The notes beneath the pieces were generated by a model. It was not told where the DNA came from and did not search any database. It was given only the letters and a program-made list of their open reading frames with translations. From Methylobacterium oxalidis (GTDB lineage Bacteria; Pseudomonadota; Alphaproteobacteria; Rhizobiales; Beijerinckiaceae), in contig NZ_BJZU01000002.1 of the NCBI RefSeq assembly GCF_007992195.1, positions 23,428 through 87,427 on the forward strand: 64,000 nucleotides of DNA, given 5' to 3'. Shown here one piece after another: positions 23,784 to 33,442 of the stretch. Within the stretch, counting starts at the first letter, position 1, and each line of letters opens with the position of its first letter. Position numbers and translations under genes: made by a program.

Positions 23784-24367
23784 GCGCACCCGGACTGCAC
23801 GCCCGCCTGCGCGCGGAGACCGCCGCCGCGCACGAGGCCCTGGAGCGGGACCTCGACTGGGAGGCGCGGGTGGCCACGCTCTCCGGCTACCGCGACCTCC
23901 TCGCGCGCCTGCGCGGCTTCCACGCCGCCTACGAGCCGGCCATCGCGGCCGCGCTCGGCGACGAGCCCTTCCTCGCGCAGCGGCGGCGCCTGCCGGCCCT
24001 CGACGCGGACCTCGGTGTTCTCGGGCTCGACGCGGCGGCCCTGGGGCTGCTGCCGGCCGCCCCGGCCCCGCGCCTCGACGGGCCGGCCGCGGCGCTGGGC
24101 GCGCTCTACGTGCTGGAGGGATCGACGCTCGGCGGGCAGGTCATCGGCCGCCGCATCGAGGCGCTGCACGGGGCCGACGCCGAGGGGGCCTGCGCCTATT
24201 ACCGAGGCCGGGGCGAGCGCACCGGCGCGCTGTGGGCGGCCTTCCGCGCCCGCCTCGAGGCCGCGCCGGGCGGGCAGGAGGCCGAGGCGACCTCGCGCGC
24301 CGCCACCGCGACGTTCGACGCGATGCGCCTGTGGCTGTGCGGCCGCGCGGCGAGCGCGGCGGCCTGA
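23780..24367 (+). CDS. bphO: Bacteriophytochrome-associated heme oxygenase
   Basis: The 195-aa protein belongs to the heme oxygenase family that opens heme to biliverdin, the phytochrome chromophore. His18 in ETAAAHEALE is the candidate proximal heme ligand, and the LEGSTLGGQVIGRRI segment carries the distal-helix glycines. The GTG start overlaps the stop of the phytochrome gene, so sensor and chromophore enzyme are probably made together. Length and layout match BphO proteins encoded beside bacteriophytochromes. No ferredoxin or reductase partner is encoded alongside. Confidence 0.9.
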   Translation: MSAPGLHARLRAETAAAHEALERDLDWEARVATLSGYRDLLARLRGFHAAYEPAIAAALGDEPFLAQRRRLPALDADLGVLGLDAAALGLLPAAPAPRLDGPAAALGALYVLEGSTLGGQVIGRRIEALHGADAEGACAYYRGRGERTGALWAAFRARLEAAPGGQEAEATSRAATATFDAMRLWLCGRAASAAA

Positions 24368-24374
24368 GGCGCCC

Positions 24375-25046
24375 TCAGCCCCGCTCGCCCTCGCTCAGCA
24401 GCCCGTCCACGAAGGCGCCGAGGCCGGTGCGGCGGTTCCGCCTCAGGCGCTCGGCCGTGAGGATGCCCTGGAGCGACGTGAACGCGTTCTGGAGGTCGTC
24501 GTTGACGATGACGTAGTCGTACTCGCTCCAGCGCTGGATCTCGACGCGGGCGTTGGCGAGGCGCTTCTCGATGGTGGCCGGCGAATCCTCGGCCCTCCGC
24601 TCCAGGCGCTGGCGCAGCTCCGCCATGCTTGGGGGCAGGATGAAGACCGTGACGACGTCGTCCGAGAGCTTCGAGCGGACCTGCCGCGTGCCCTGGTAGT
24701 CGATGTCGAAGATCATGTCCCGGCCCTCGGCCAGGACCTTCTCCACGGGCCGGCGCGGCGTGCCGTAGAAGTTGCCGTGCACCTCCGCCCATTCGAGCAG
24801 GTCGTCGCGGGCGCGCAGGCCCTCGAACGCCTCCCGGTCGATGAAGCGGTAGTGCTTGCCCTCGATCTCCGAGGGGCGGCGCGGGCGCGTGGTCACGGAG
24901 ATCGAGAGCTCGAGGCCCCAGCCGCCGTCCTGCGCGATGGCCCGCGTCAGCGTCGTCTTTCCCGCCCCCGAGGGGGAGGACAGGATCAGGATCAGGCCGC
25001 GCCGGCCGATCCGCGCCTCGCCCGGCTCCGGCATTGCCCCGGTCAT
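24375..25046 (-). CDS. gmk: Guanylate kinase
   Basis: Gmk phosphorylates GMP to GDP with ATP. The 223-aa product has the P-loop LSSPSGAGKTTLTR, the GMP-binding SVTTRPRRPSEIEGKHYRF and YGTPRRPVEKVL segments, and the lid region with RRAEDSPATIEKRL. The start MTGAMPEPGEAR is slightly longer than some orthologues and MPEPGEAR would also be plausible. Together with yicC and mltG upstream it forms the mltG-yicC-gmk order common in alphaproteobacteria. Confidence 0.96.
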   Translation of the reverse strand: MTGAMPEPGEARIGRRGLILILSSPSGAGKTTLTRAIAQDGGWGLELSISVTTRPRRPSEIEGKHYRFIDREAFEGLRARDDLLEWAEVHGNFYGTPRRPVEKVLAEGRDMIFDIDYQGTRQVRSKLSDDVVTVFILPPSMAELRQRLERRAEDSPATIEKRLANARVEIQRWSEYDYVIVNDDLQNAFTSLQGILTAERLRRNRRTGLGAFVDGLLSEGERG

Positions 25047-25109
25047 CGGCGGGCACTCCCCATCTCGACCTGCCCGCTGGCTCGCGACCGCACCATGCCT
25101 CGACGCACC

Positions 25110-25991
25110 CTACTCGACGTTCTGGACCTGCTCGCGGAATTGCTCCACCACGGCCTTCAAGTCGAGTCCGATCCGCGACAGGGCGATGTCGTTGGCCTTG
25201 GCGCAGAGCGTGTTCGACTCGCGGCCGAGCTCCTGCGCCAGGAAATCGAGGCGCCGGCCGATGGCGCCGCCGTTGGCGATCAGCTCGCCCGCCGCCGCGA
25301 GGTGCGCGCGCAGGCGGTCGAGCTCCTCGCGCACGTCGGCCTTGGCGGCGAGCAGCACCGCCTCCTGGTGCAGCCGCTCCGGGTCGAGCCCGCCGCCGCT
25401 CCCCTCGGTGAGGCTGGCGAGGCTGGCGGAGAGCTTCGCCCGCACGGCCTCGGGCCGGCGCGCCGGGCACTCCTCGGCGGCCCGGGTCAGCTCGCCCATG
25501 CGGGCGAGCTGGGCGGTGACGATCTCCTGGAGCTGGCGCCCTTCCGCGCGGCGCGCCTCGACGAGGTCGGCGACGAGCCGCACCACCCCTTCGGCGAGGT
25601 CGCGGGCGAGCGATTCCGTCTCGGCGCCCTCCGCCTCCTCGCTCTCGATGACGCCGCGCACCCCGAGCAGCCCGTCCATGGTGGCGGGGGCGAGGCCCTC
25701 CGGCACCGGCACCCGGGCGACCGCCGCGGCGAGCGCGGCGAGGAGTGCCTCGTTGACCCGCACCCGCGCGGCCGTCTCGGGCTTCGTCAGGGCGAGCGAG
25801 ACCTGGCACTGGCCGCGCGTCAGGGTCTTCTGCAGGGCGGTGCGGGCGGTCTCGCCCGCGGCTTCCGCGCCGTTCGGCACCCGTACCCGCACGTCGAGGC
25901 CGCGGCCGTTGACGCTCCGGACCTCCCAGGCCCACTGCACCGGGCCCGTCGTTCCGGTGGCCCGGGCGAACCCGGTCATGCTCGCGATCAT
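25110..25991 (-). CDS. YicC-family endoribonuclease
   Basis: The 293-aa protein begins with the family signature MIASMTGFARA and has both YicC segments, including the internal EVRSVNGRGLDVRVR and the C-terminal DUF1732 region with RRLDFLAQELGRESNTLCAK. E. coli YicC is reported to be an endoribonuclease acting on RNA such as RyhB; the role here is not tested. An AGGGA-like site precedes the ATG. An ATG four codons downstream (25979) is an alternative. The gene is 63 nt upstream of gmk on the same strand. Confidence 0.93.
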   Translation of the reverse strand: MIASMTGFARATGTTGPVQWAWEVRSVNGRGLDVRVRVPNGAEAAGETARTALQKTLTRGQCQVSLALTKPETAARVRVNEALLAALAAAVARVPVPEGLAPATMDGLLGVRGVIESEEAEGAETESLARDLAEGVVRLVADLVEARRAEGRQLQEIVTAQLARMGELTRAAEECPARRPEAVRAKLSASLASLTEGSGGGLDPERLHQEAVLLAAKADVREELDRLRAHLAAAGELIANGGAIGRRLDFLAQELGRESNTLCAKANDIALSRIGLDLKAVVEQFREQVQNVE

Positions 25992-26047
25992 GTCCCTGAC
26001 TGAGCCCCCGCTCCGCTGTGGCGCCCGCGCCGCACGGGCCTCGACGA

Positions 26048-27427
26048 TCAACGCGGCTGCTTGAGCACCGGCACGGACTTCGCCGAATTCAGGTCGAACG
26101 TCTTGTTCTTCAAGGGATCGAGCTTGGTGCCCTCCGAGGCGTCGAAGGCGCGCGAGCGCCCGCCCGCCGCGTTGGTCCCGTCGGCGGCGAAGGCCGCGTC
26201 GGTCGGCGGCGCGAAGGCGGAGGCGCGGCCGGGCACGGCGCCGGCATCGGCCGGCGGGTCCGCCTTGTCGACGCCGCCCGCGTCCGGCGAGGCGTTCTGG
26301 CGGCTGCGCTCCACCGCCCGCCAGCGGGCGACGTTCTTCTGGTGGCCCTCCAGGCTGTCGGCGAAGGCGTGGCCGCCGGTTCCGTCGGCCACGAAGTAGA
26401 GGTCCTTGGTGCGCGAGGGGTTGGCCACCGCCTCCAGCGCCGCGCGGCCCGGATTGGCGATCGGGCCCGGCGGCAGGCCCTCGATCACGTAGGTGTTGTA
26501 GGGCGTCGCCCGCTCGATCTCCGAGCGCTGGATGCCGCGCCCCAGCGTGCCGCGCCCGCCCACGAGCCCGTAGACGATGGTCGGGTCCGATTGCAGGCGC
26601 ATGCGCTTGTTGAGGCGGTTCACGAAGACGCCGGCCACGCGCGGGCGCTCGTCGGCCCGGCCCGTCTCCTTCTCGACGATCGAGGCGAGGGTGACCATCT
26701 CGGCCGGCGTGCGCACCGGGACCTCGACGTTCCGGCGCTGCCAGATCTGGTTCAGCACCTCCTTCTGCTTCGCCTTCATGAGGTTGACGATCTGCTGCCG
26801 GGTGGCGCCGCGCTCGAACTTGTAGGTGTCGGGCAGGAGCGAGCCCTCGGCGGGGATCTCGCCGATCTCGCCGGCGAGTATCTCGTTCTCGTTGAGTCTC
26901 GCGACGATCTGCTCGCTGGTCAGCCCCTCGGGGAAGGTGACGGCGTGCTGCACCTGCCGGCCGGAGGTCACGACGTCGAGGGCGTCGCTGATCGTGGCAT
27001 GCGCCTTGAAGCTGTACTCGCCGGCCTTGAGCGGCGGCCGGCCGCCGAAGCGGGCGGCGATCTCGAACAGGCCGGTGTGGGCGATCACGCCCTCGCGCTG
27101 GAGGATCTCGGCGATCTCGCCGGTGCCGCTGCGGGAGGGGATGACCACGACCTTGTCGGCGGCGAGCGGGCCGGGCTCGTGGATCTGCCGCTGCACCAGC
27201 GTCAGGCCGATCATGGCGCCGATGGCGAGCACCACCGCGAAGGTGAGGAGGCCGCTGATCGTGGCGAGCAGCCCGCCGCGCTCGCGCTCCGGCTCCTCGG
27301 GCGGCGGCGGGGCCGCGGTCGGCTTGATGGCCTCGCCGGGCGAGCGCGGCGAGAGCCGGTTCGGCAGGGCCGGCTCGTCGGAGAGGGTCGGCGTCGGCGC
27401 GGGCGTCTTGCGTCTGCGGAAGAACAT
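26048..27427 (-). CDS. mltG: Endolytic murein transglycosylase MltG
   Basis: MltG cleaves nascent peptidoglycan strands in the inner membrane and sets glycan length. The 459-aa product has a proline-rich cytoplasmic N-terminus, one membrane helix (about 52-78), a LysM-like region and the YceG catalytic domain. The catalytic Glu lies in LASIVEKETGRADERP, and PLPDTYKF-like and YNTYVIEGLPPGPIANPGRA segments are conserved. The C-terminal ~90 residues are Ala/Asp-rich and low in complexity, an extension compared with E. coli MltG. It heads the mltG-yicC-gmk series. Confidence 0.95.
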   Translation of the reverse strand: MFFRRRKTPAPTPTLSDEPALPNRLSPRSPGEAIKPTAAPPPPEEPERERGGLLATISGLLTFAVVLAIGAMIGLTLVQRQIHEPGPLAADKVVVIPSRSGTGEIAEILQREGVIAHTGLFEIAARFGGRPPLKAGEYSFKAHATISDALDVVTSGRQVQHAVTFPEGLTSEQIVARLNENEILAGEIGEIPAEGSLLPDTYKFERGATRQQIVNLMKAKQKEVLNQIWQRRNVEVPVRTPAEMVTLASIVEKETGRADERPRVAGVFVNRLNKRMRLQSDPTIVYGLVGGRGTLGRGIQRSEIERATPYNTYVIEGLPPGPIANPGRAALEAVANPSRTKDLYFVADGTGGHAFADSLEGHQKNVARWRAVERSRQNASPDAGGVDKADPPADAGAVPGRASAFAPPTDAAFAADGTNAAGGRSRAFDASEGTKLDPLKNKTFDLNSAKSVPVLKQPR

Positions 27428-27595
27428 CGGAATCCTGCTCGGGCTCGCGCGTCCCGACCCCTCGCCCGGTCTTCCCGCCGGGTGCGGCGCCGCCGGGGCG
27501 GCACCGGGCAGGATGGCACGGTCGGGCGCGCATGTCAGGAGAGCGCGGACCGCGCGACCCTAGCCCGCTTTATGGCAAAATTGCCGGTGCGGCCC

Positions 27596-28534
27596 TCATG
27601 TCGCCGCGCCGAGGGCCGCTCGCCGGGTGCCAACCCCGCGCGCGGGCGCCGGCTGGCAGGCCGCGCAGTAGAAGGTGGAGCGCCCGGCCTGGACCATCCG
27701 CCCGATCACGCCCCGGCAGCCCGGGGCCGAGCAGGGCTCGCCGACCCGGTCGTAGACCCGGAACGCGTGCTGGAAGGCGCCGGCGCTGCCGTCGGTATGG
27801 GCGTAGTCCCGCAGCGTCGAGCCGCCCGCCGCCACCGCCTCGGTCAGCACGTCGCGGATCACCCGGGCGAGGAGGCGCGCCTTCGGGGTCGGGCGGCCGC
27901 TCCCGGTGGCGAGGCTGCCGGCCGGCGCCTCGGGGTGGAGGCCGGCCCGGTGCAGGGCCTCGCAGACGTAGATGTTGCCGAGGCCGGCGATCAGGCGCTG
28001 GTCGAGGAGCGCGCTCTTGAGCGGCGTGATCCGGTGGCGGAACAGGCGCGCCACCGCCTCGCCCGTCAGCGCCTCGCTCAGGGGCTCGATGCCCATGCCG
28101 GCGAAGTGGCGGCTGGCGGCGAGCCCGTCCGTCGGCACGAGGTCCATGAAGCCGAAGCGGCGCACGTCGTTGTAGGTGATCGTAGCCCCCGTCTCCATCG
28201 CCATCACGACGTGGTCGTGCTTCGGCGTGCCGAGCGCCCCTTCGAGGTAGAAGTCGCCGGGCGAGAGGTTTCGCCCATCCGGCAGGGCCACGTCGAAGCG
28301 CCCGCTCATGCCGAGGTGCATGACCAGCGTCTCGCCCGAATCGAGGTGCGCCGTCAGGTACTTGGCCCGGCGCGCGAGCTCCCTCACGCGCCGCCCCTCC
28401 AGGCGCTCGGCGAAGCGCTCCGGGAAGGCGAAGCGCAGGTTCGGGCGGCGCAGGGTGACGCGGGAGAAGCGCGCCCCGACCAGGGCGGGCTCCAGCCCGC
28501 GGCGGACGGTCTCGACCTCGGGAAGCTCGGGCAT
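27596..28534 (-). CDS. mutM: Formamidopyrimidine-DNA glycosylase (Fpg/MutM)
   Basis: MutM removes 8-oxoguanine and formamidopyrimidines and nicks the abasic site. The 312-aa product begins [14 protein letters not shown], with the catalytic Pro2 and Glu3, and has the conserved Lys in [17 protein letters not shown] sequence, the helix-two-turn-helix with [15 protein letters not shown], and the C-terminal zinc finger with CSAPGC and FYCAAC. It is slightly long at its C-terminus. It diverges from ubiE across a 233-nt spacer. Confidence 0.97.
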   Translation of the reverse strand: MPELPEVETVRRGLEPALVGARFSRVTLRRPNLRFAFPERFAERLEGRRVRELARRAKYLTAHLDSGETLVMHLGMSGRFDVALPDGRNLSPGDFYLEGALGTPKHDHVVMAMETGATITYNDVRRFGFMDLVPTDGLAASRHFAGMGIEPLSEALTGEAVARLFRHRITPLKSALLDQRLIAGLGNIYVCEALHRAGLHPEAPAGSLATGSGRPTPKARLLARVIRDVLTEAVAAGGSTLRDYAHTDGSAGAFQHAFRVYDRVGEPCSAPGCRGVIGRMVQAGRSTFYCAACQPAPARGVGTRRAALGAAT

Positions 28535-28767
28535 TCTCTGTGCTGGACCGTGGACGTGTCGGGAGGAGGCCGTGATATCGGCCCGCGGCGCCCGCGCAGC
28601 AATGCCGCTGCGACGCCGCGCGTCAGGACACCTGGCGGCACCGTCCGGGCGCCGCGTCGAGAACCGCCCGGCGCGCCGAACCCCGTGCGCCCGGCCCGGA
28701 GCGCGGGTTTCGACGCATGGCGGTTTCTCCGCCGCTTCGCTATGGAGGCGGGCGAAGGACAGGTGCC

Positions 28768-29541
28768 ATGCGAGACGACGAGCGGCGTTCGGACGGGGCG
28801 ACGACGGATTTCGGGTTCGAGCGGGTGGCGCTCGCCGAGAAGCAGGAGCGCGTCGACGACGTGTTCCGCTCGGTCGCCCGGCGCTACGACCTGATGAACG
28901 ACCTGATGTCGGCGGGCCTGCACCGGGCCTGGAAGGCGCAGCTCATCGCGATGCTGCGCCCGCCGCAGGGCCGGCCGTTCCACCACCTCGACGTGGCGGG
29001 CGGCACCGGCGACATCGCCTTCCGCTCGCTGGAGGCCGGCGGCCCCGGCACGCACGTCACCGTGCTCGACATCAACGAGGCGATGCTGCGCGTCGGCGCC
29101 GAGCGGGCGGGCGGCCGCTATTCGGGGCGCATCGACTTCGTCACCGGCAACGCCGAGAGCCTGCCGCTGCCGGATTCCGCCTTCGACGCCTACACCATCG
29201 CCTTCGGCATCCGGAACGTGCCGCGCATCGAGGCGGCGCTCGCCGAGGCGCGCCGGGTGCTGAAGCCGGGCGGGCGCTTCCTGTGCCTCGAATTCTCGAA
29301 GGTCGACATGCCGGTGCTCGACCGGATCTACGACGCCTACTCCTTCCACGTGATCCCGCGGATCGGCGCGCGGGTGGCGGGCGACGCGGAATCCTACCGC
29401 TACCTCGTGGAGTCGATCCGCCGCTTCCCCTCCCCCGGCGCCTTCGCGGGCATGATCGAGGCGGCGGGCTTGCGCCACGTCAGCCACCGCCTGCTGTCCG
29501 GCGGCATCGTGGCGATCCACTCGGGCTGGAAGGTCTCCTGA
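28768..29541 (+). CDS. ubiE: Demethylmenaquinone/ubiquinone C-methyltransferase UbiE
   Basis: UbiE methylates the benzoquinol ring during ubiquinone synthesis using SAM. The 257-aa product contains [20 protein letters not shown], the SAM motif [13 protein letters not shown] and the second signature [13 protein letters not shown]. The ATG at [10 protein letters not shown] was chosen for family length and a GGACAGG site upstream. The frame remains open upstream but lacks homologous sequence. It is followed 52 nt later by ubiB, its pathway neighbour. Confidence 0.95.
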   Translation: MRDDERRSDGATTDFGFERVALAEKQERVDDVFRSVARRYDLMNDLMSAGLHRAWKAQLIAMLRPPQGRPFHHLDVAGGTGDIAFRSLEAGGPGTHVTVLDINEAMLRVGAERAGGRYSGRIDFVTGNAESLPLPDSAFDAYTIAFGIRNVPRIEAALAEARRVLKPGGRFLCLEFSKVDMPVLDRIYDAYSFHVIPRIGARVAGDAESYRYLVESIRRFPSPGAFAGMIEAAGLRHVSHRLLSGGIVAIHSGWKVS

Positions 29542-29593
29542 TGGTGCTGGCCGCGACGGCGCCCGGGGCGAGCGCCGGGGAGCCGAACCTCCG

Positions 29594-31150
29594 GTGATCG
29601 GCGCGATCTTCCATCTCGTGCGCGGCGCGCATGTGGGCTTCGTGCTGGCGCGCGAGGGCGGGCTCGCCTTCGTGGACCCCTCGCAACTGCCCCCGCACCT
29701 GCGCCTCGCCCTCAAGGTCGGGCGCATGCTGGAGCGGCCCGGCCTCGGCGACGGGGCGGCGCGTCTCTCCGTGGCCCTGACCCGGCTCGGGCCCTCCTAC
29801 GTCAAGTTCGGGCAGTTCCTGGCGACCCGCCCCGACATCGTCGGCATGGCGGCGGCGATCGACCTGGAGCGGCTGCAGGACCGGGTGCCCCCCTTCCCGC
29901 AGGGCCAGGCGATCCGCGTGGTCGAGACCGCCCTCGGGCGGCCCCTGCGCGAGGTCTTCGCCACGTTCAGCGAGTCGATCGCCGCGGCCTCGATCGCGCA
30001 GGTCCACAAGGCCACCGTGATCGAACCGGACGGCACGCAGCGCGCGCTCGCCGTGAAGGTGATGCGGCCGGGCGTGCGCGAGCGCTTCCAGCGCGATCTG
30101 CAGGCCATGCGGTTCATGGCCCGCGTCGTCCACACGCTCTCCCCCCAGGCCGAGCGCCTGCGCCCGCGGGAGGTGGTCGAGATCCTCGCCCGCTCCGTGA
30201 TGATGGAGATGGATTTCCGGCTCGAGGCGGCCGCGATGTCCGAGCTCGCCCAGAACACGGCCGGGGACACGGATTTCCGGGTGCCGAAGCCCGCCTGGGA
30301 GCTCACCGCGCGGGACGTGCTGACGAGCGAGTGGATCGAGGGCACGCGCCTTCACGACCACGCGACCCTGATCGCGGCCGGCCACGACCCGAAGGCCCTC
30401 GGGCGCACGGTGATCCAGTCGTTCCTGCGGCAGGCGATCCGGGACGGCTTCTTCCACGCCGACATGCATCCCGGGAACCTGTTCGTGGACGCGGACGGGC
30501 GCCTGACGGCGGTGGATTTCGGCATCATGGGCCGGCTCGGCCACAAGGAGCGCCGCTTCCTCGCCGAGATCCTGCTCGGCTTCATCCTGCGCGACTACAA
30601 GCGCGTGGCGCAGGTGCATTTCGAGGCGGGCTACGTGCCCGCCCACCATTCCGTCGACGATTTCGCGCAGGCGATCCGGGCGATCGGCGAGCCGATCCAC
30701 CAGCGGCGCGCGGACGAGATCTCGATGGCCAAGGTGCTGACGCTGCTGTTCGACGTCACCGCCCTGTTCGACATGAGCACGCGCACCGAGCTCGTGATGC
30801 TGCAGAAGACCATGGTGGTGGTGGAGGGCGTGGCCCGCTCGCTCGACCCGCAGCTCGACATGTGGACGGGCGCCGAGCCCGTGGTGCGGGCCTGGATCGC
30901 CCGCAACCTCGGGCCCGTCGGCCGCCTGGAGAGCGCGGGCCGCGCGGCGCTCACGGTCGCCGACGTGGTGGCGGACGTGCCCGACCTCTCGCAGCGCCTG
31001 AAGCGCATCCTGGTCCGCCTCGACGAGGCGGGCACCGGCGACGCGCAGCGCCTCGAAGCCTTCGCGCGGCAGGAGAAGCGGCGCGCCCTGTGGTCGACGC
31101 TGGCGCTCTGGGGCATCGCCATCGGTGCGCTGGTGATGGCCTTCCGATAA
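29594..31150 (+). CDS. ubiB: 2-polyprenylphenol 6-hydroxylase accessory kinase-like protein UbiB
   Basis: UbiB is an atypical ABC1/ADCK-type kinase-like membrane protein needed for ubiquinone synthesis. The 518-aa product has the family KxGQ motif in PSYVKFGQFLATRPD, the Ala-rich nucleotide loop (ESIAAASIAQVHKA), Lys in LAVKVMRPG, catalytic HADMHPGNLF and metal-binding VDFGIMG. Two C-terminal hydrophobic segments (LALWGIAIGALVMAF) anchor it. The GTG start gives MIGAIFHLVRGAH, matching orthologues. Confidence 0.95.
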   Translation: MIGAIFHLVRGAHVGFVLAREGGLAFVDPSQLPPHLRLALKVGRMLERPGLGDGAARLSVALTRLGPSYVKFGQFLATRPDIVGMAAAIDLERLQDRVPPFPQGQAIRVVETALGRPLREVFATFSESIAAASIAQVHKATVIEPDGTQRALAVKVMRPGVRERFQRDLQAMRFMARVVHTLSPQAERLRPREVVEILARSVMMEMDFRLEAAAMSELAQNTAGDTDFRVPKPAWELTARDVLTSEWIEGTRLHDHATLIAAGHDPKALGRTVIQSFLRQAIRDGFFHADMHPGNLFVDADGRLTAVDFGIMGRLGHKERRFLAEILLGFILRDYKRVAQVHFEAGYVPAHHSVDDFAQAIRAIGEPIHQRRADEISMAKVLTLLFDVTALFDMSTRTELVMLQKTMVVVEGVARSLDPQLDMWTGAEPVVRAWIARNLGPVGRLESAGRAALTVADVVADVPDLSQRLKRILVRLDEAGTGDAQRLEAFARQEKRRALWSTLALWGIAIGALVMAFR

Positions 31151-31159
31151 GCTCGCCGC

Positions 31160-32431
31160 ATGGACAAGCCCACGGAACAGCCCCTGCGGAACCGGCGCAT
31201 CCTCCTCGTGATCGGCGGGGGCATCGCGGCCTACAAGTCCCTCGACCTGATCCGGCGCCTGCGCGAGCGCGGCGCGGCGGTGCGCCCGCTCCTCACCAAG
31301 GGCGCGCAGGAATTCGTGACGCCGCTCGCCGCGGCGGCGCTGGCCGGAGAGCGGGCCCACACCGACCTGTTCGACCGGGCGGACGAGGCCGACATCGGCC
31401 ACATCAAGCTCGCGCGCGACGCCGACGCGGTCGTCGTGGCGCCGGCCACCGCCAACCTGATGGGCCGCATGGCGCACGGCCTCGCGCCGGACCTCGCCTC
31501 GACGGTGCTGCTCGCCACGACGCTGCCGATCCTGATCGCGCCCGCCATGAACGTGCGGATGTGGCAGCACCCGGCGACGCGGCGCAACCTCGCGGTGCTG
31601 ACCGGCGACGGGGTGCGGGTGGTCGGCCCGAACGAGGGCGCCATGGCCGAGGCCGAGCACGGGCCGGGCCGCATGGCCGAGCCCGCCGAGATCTGCGCCG
31701 CGCTCGAGGCGATGCTCGCGGAGGGCGCCGCGCCCGCCGGCCTCGGCTTCCTCGCCGGCCGCAAGGCTCCGGGCTCGCTCGCGGGACGGCGCGTCCTCGT
31801 CACCTCCGGGCCGACCCACGAGCCGATCGACCCGGTGCGCTACCTCGCCAACCGCTCCTCGGGTCGGCAGGGCCACGCGATCGCGGCCGCCGCCGCCGCC
31901 GCGGGCGCCGCGGTGACGCTCGTCTCGGGGCCGGTCTCGATCCCCGACCCCGTGGGGGTGAGCGTCGTGCGCGTCGAGACCGCGCGCGAGATGCTCGCCG
32001 CCGTCGAGGCGGCCCTGCCCGCCGACCTCGCCGTGTTCGCCGCGGCCGTCGCCGACTTCCGGCCCGCCGAGGCGCGCGCGGCCAAGATCAAGAAGGACGG
32101 GAGCGGGCCCCCGCCCCTGGCGCTGACCGAGAACCCGGACATCCTCGCCACCGTGGCGGGGCTGACGGCGGGCCGTCCGCGCCTCGTCGTCGGCTTCGCG
32201 GCCGAGACCGACACGGTGATCGACTACGCGCGCGCCAAGATCGCCCGCAAGGGCTGCGACCTGATCGTGGCCAACGACGTCTCGCCCGAGGGCGGGGTCA
32301 TGGGCGGGGCCAGCAACACCGTGCACCTCGTCGCCCGCGACGGTTCGGTGGAGACCTGGCCGACGCTCGACAAGGACGAGGTCGCGCGCCGCCTCGTGGC
32401 GCATTTCGCGCGGACGCTCTGCGCGCCCTGA
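31160..32431 (+). CDS. coaBC: Bifunctional phosphopantothenoylcysteine decarboxylase/synthetase CoaBC
   Basis: CoaBC joins cysteine to 4'-phosphopantothenate and decarboxylates the product in CoA synthesis. The 423-aa protein has the N-terminal FMN decarboxylase domain with GGGIAAYKSLDLIRRL, active-site His in DIGHIKLARDAD, APAMNVRMW and a C-terminal CTP-dependent synthetase with VLVTSGPTHEPIDPVRY, NRSSGRQGHAIAAAA and ANDVSPEGGVMGG. The start is 9 nt after the ubiB stop, suggesting one transcript. Confidence 0.96.
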   Translation: MDKPTEQPLRNRRILLVIGGGIAAYKSLDLIRRLRERGAAVRPLLTKGAQEFVTPLAAAALAGERAHTDLFDRADEADIGHIKLARDADAVVVAPATANLMGRMAHGLAPDLASTVLLATTLPILIAPAMNVRMWQHPATRRNLAVLTGDGVRVVGPNEGAMAEAEHGPGRMAEPAEICAALEAMLAEGAAPAGLGFLAGRKAPGSLAGRRVLVTSGPTHEPIDPVRYLANRSSGRQGHAIAAAAAAAGAAVTLVSGPVSIPDPVGVSVVRVETAREMLAAVEAALPADLAVFAAAVADFRPAEARAAKIKKDGSGPPPLALTENPDILATVAGLTAGRPRLVVGFAAETDTVIDYARAKIARKGCDLIVANDVSPEGGVMGGASNTVHLVARDGSVETWPTLDKDEVARRLVAHFARTLCAP

Positions 32432-32441
32432 GGCGGGCCGC

Positions 32442-33344
32442 TCAGGGCTCCTCGCGGATCACGGCCAGGCGGCGCAGGCTCTCGGCCGCGTGGTCGAGGA
32501 AGGCCGCGACCTTCGGCGGGCGGTGCGGCCCGCCGCGGGCGACGAGATGGACCGGGATCGGCGGCGGCTCGTGCTCGCGCAGGAGCCGCACGAGGCGGCC
32601 CGCCGCGATGTCCTCCACCACCTGATAGGACAGGAGCCGCGCGATGCCCCGGCCCGCCCGCACGGCGATGAGCTGCGCCTCGACCTCGTTGACGAGGAGC
32701 CGCGGCGCGAGCCGCACCGCCGTGGCCCGCCGGCCCGTGCCGAAGCGCCACTCCCGCGCCTCCGTGCGCGGCGCGCCGAAGACCGTGTCGTGCGCCGCGA
32801 GGTCGGCCGGGCGCCGCGGCAGCCCGCGCGCCGCGAGATAGGCCGGGCTCGCCACGAGCACCCGGCGGACCGCGCCGACCCGCCGCGCCAGCAGGCTCGA
32901 ATCGGCCAGCCGGTCGATCCGGACCGCGAGGTCGAGCCCATCCTCGATCAGGTCGAGGTTGCGGTCGGCCAGCACCAGCTCGACCTGCGTCTCGGGATAG
33001 GCGTCGAGGAAGCTCGCCACCACCGGCGCCACGTGCAGGCGCCCGAACTGCACGGGCGCCGTGACGCGCAGGAGGCCGCGCACCGGCGCGTCCGAGGCGC
33101 CCGCGAGCGCGGCCTCGTAGGCCGCCAGCACGGCGCGGGCCTCGTCGGCGAGCGCCCGCCCCGCCTCCGTCGGGGCGAGGCGGCGCGTCGTGCGCTCCAG
33201 GAGCCGCACGCCGACCCGGTCCTCCAGCGCGGCGAGCGCCCGCGTCACGGCCGGGCCCGAGCGGCGCAGGCGGCGCGCCGCGGCGGCGAGGCTCCCCTGC
33301 TCGACGATCGCGACGAAGATCGCGAGCTCATCGATGCGGTCCAT
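32442..33344 (-). CDS. LysR-family transcriptional regulator
   Basis: The 300-aa product has an N-terminal winged HTH (residues ~5-62: DELAIFVAIVEQGSLAAAAR, RSGPAVTRALAALEDRVGV) followed by a LysR substrate-binding domain. It is divergent from the GST gene with a 98-nt spacer, the usual LysR arrangement, so the GST-containing pair is its probable target. The effector is not evident. No other regulator is nearby. Confidence 0.92.
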   Translation of the reverse strand: MDRIDELAIFVAIVEQGSLAAAARRLRRSGPAVTRALAALEDRVGVRLLERTTRRLAPTEAGRALADEARAVLAAYEAALAGASDAPVRGLLRVTAPVQFGRLHVAPVVASFLDAYPETQVELVLADRNLDLIEDGLDLAVRIDRLADSSLLARRVGAVRRVLVASPAYLAARGLPRRPADLAAHDTVFGAPRTEAREWRFGTGRRATAVRLAPRLLVNEVEAQLIAVRAGRGIARLLSYQVVEDIAAGRLVRLLREHEPPPIPVHLVARGGPHRPPKVAAFLDHAAESLRRLAVIREEP

Positions 33345-33442
33345 GCGATCCTTCCGCCACCTGAAATTCTGTCGTTCGTGCGTGACGGATTTCGCCGCGG
33401 CGGCGCAAGAATATCTTCGACCGGGTCCACCGGAGAAGCGCC

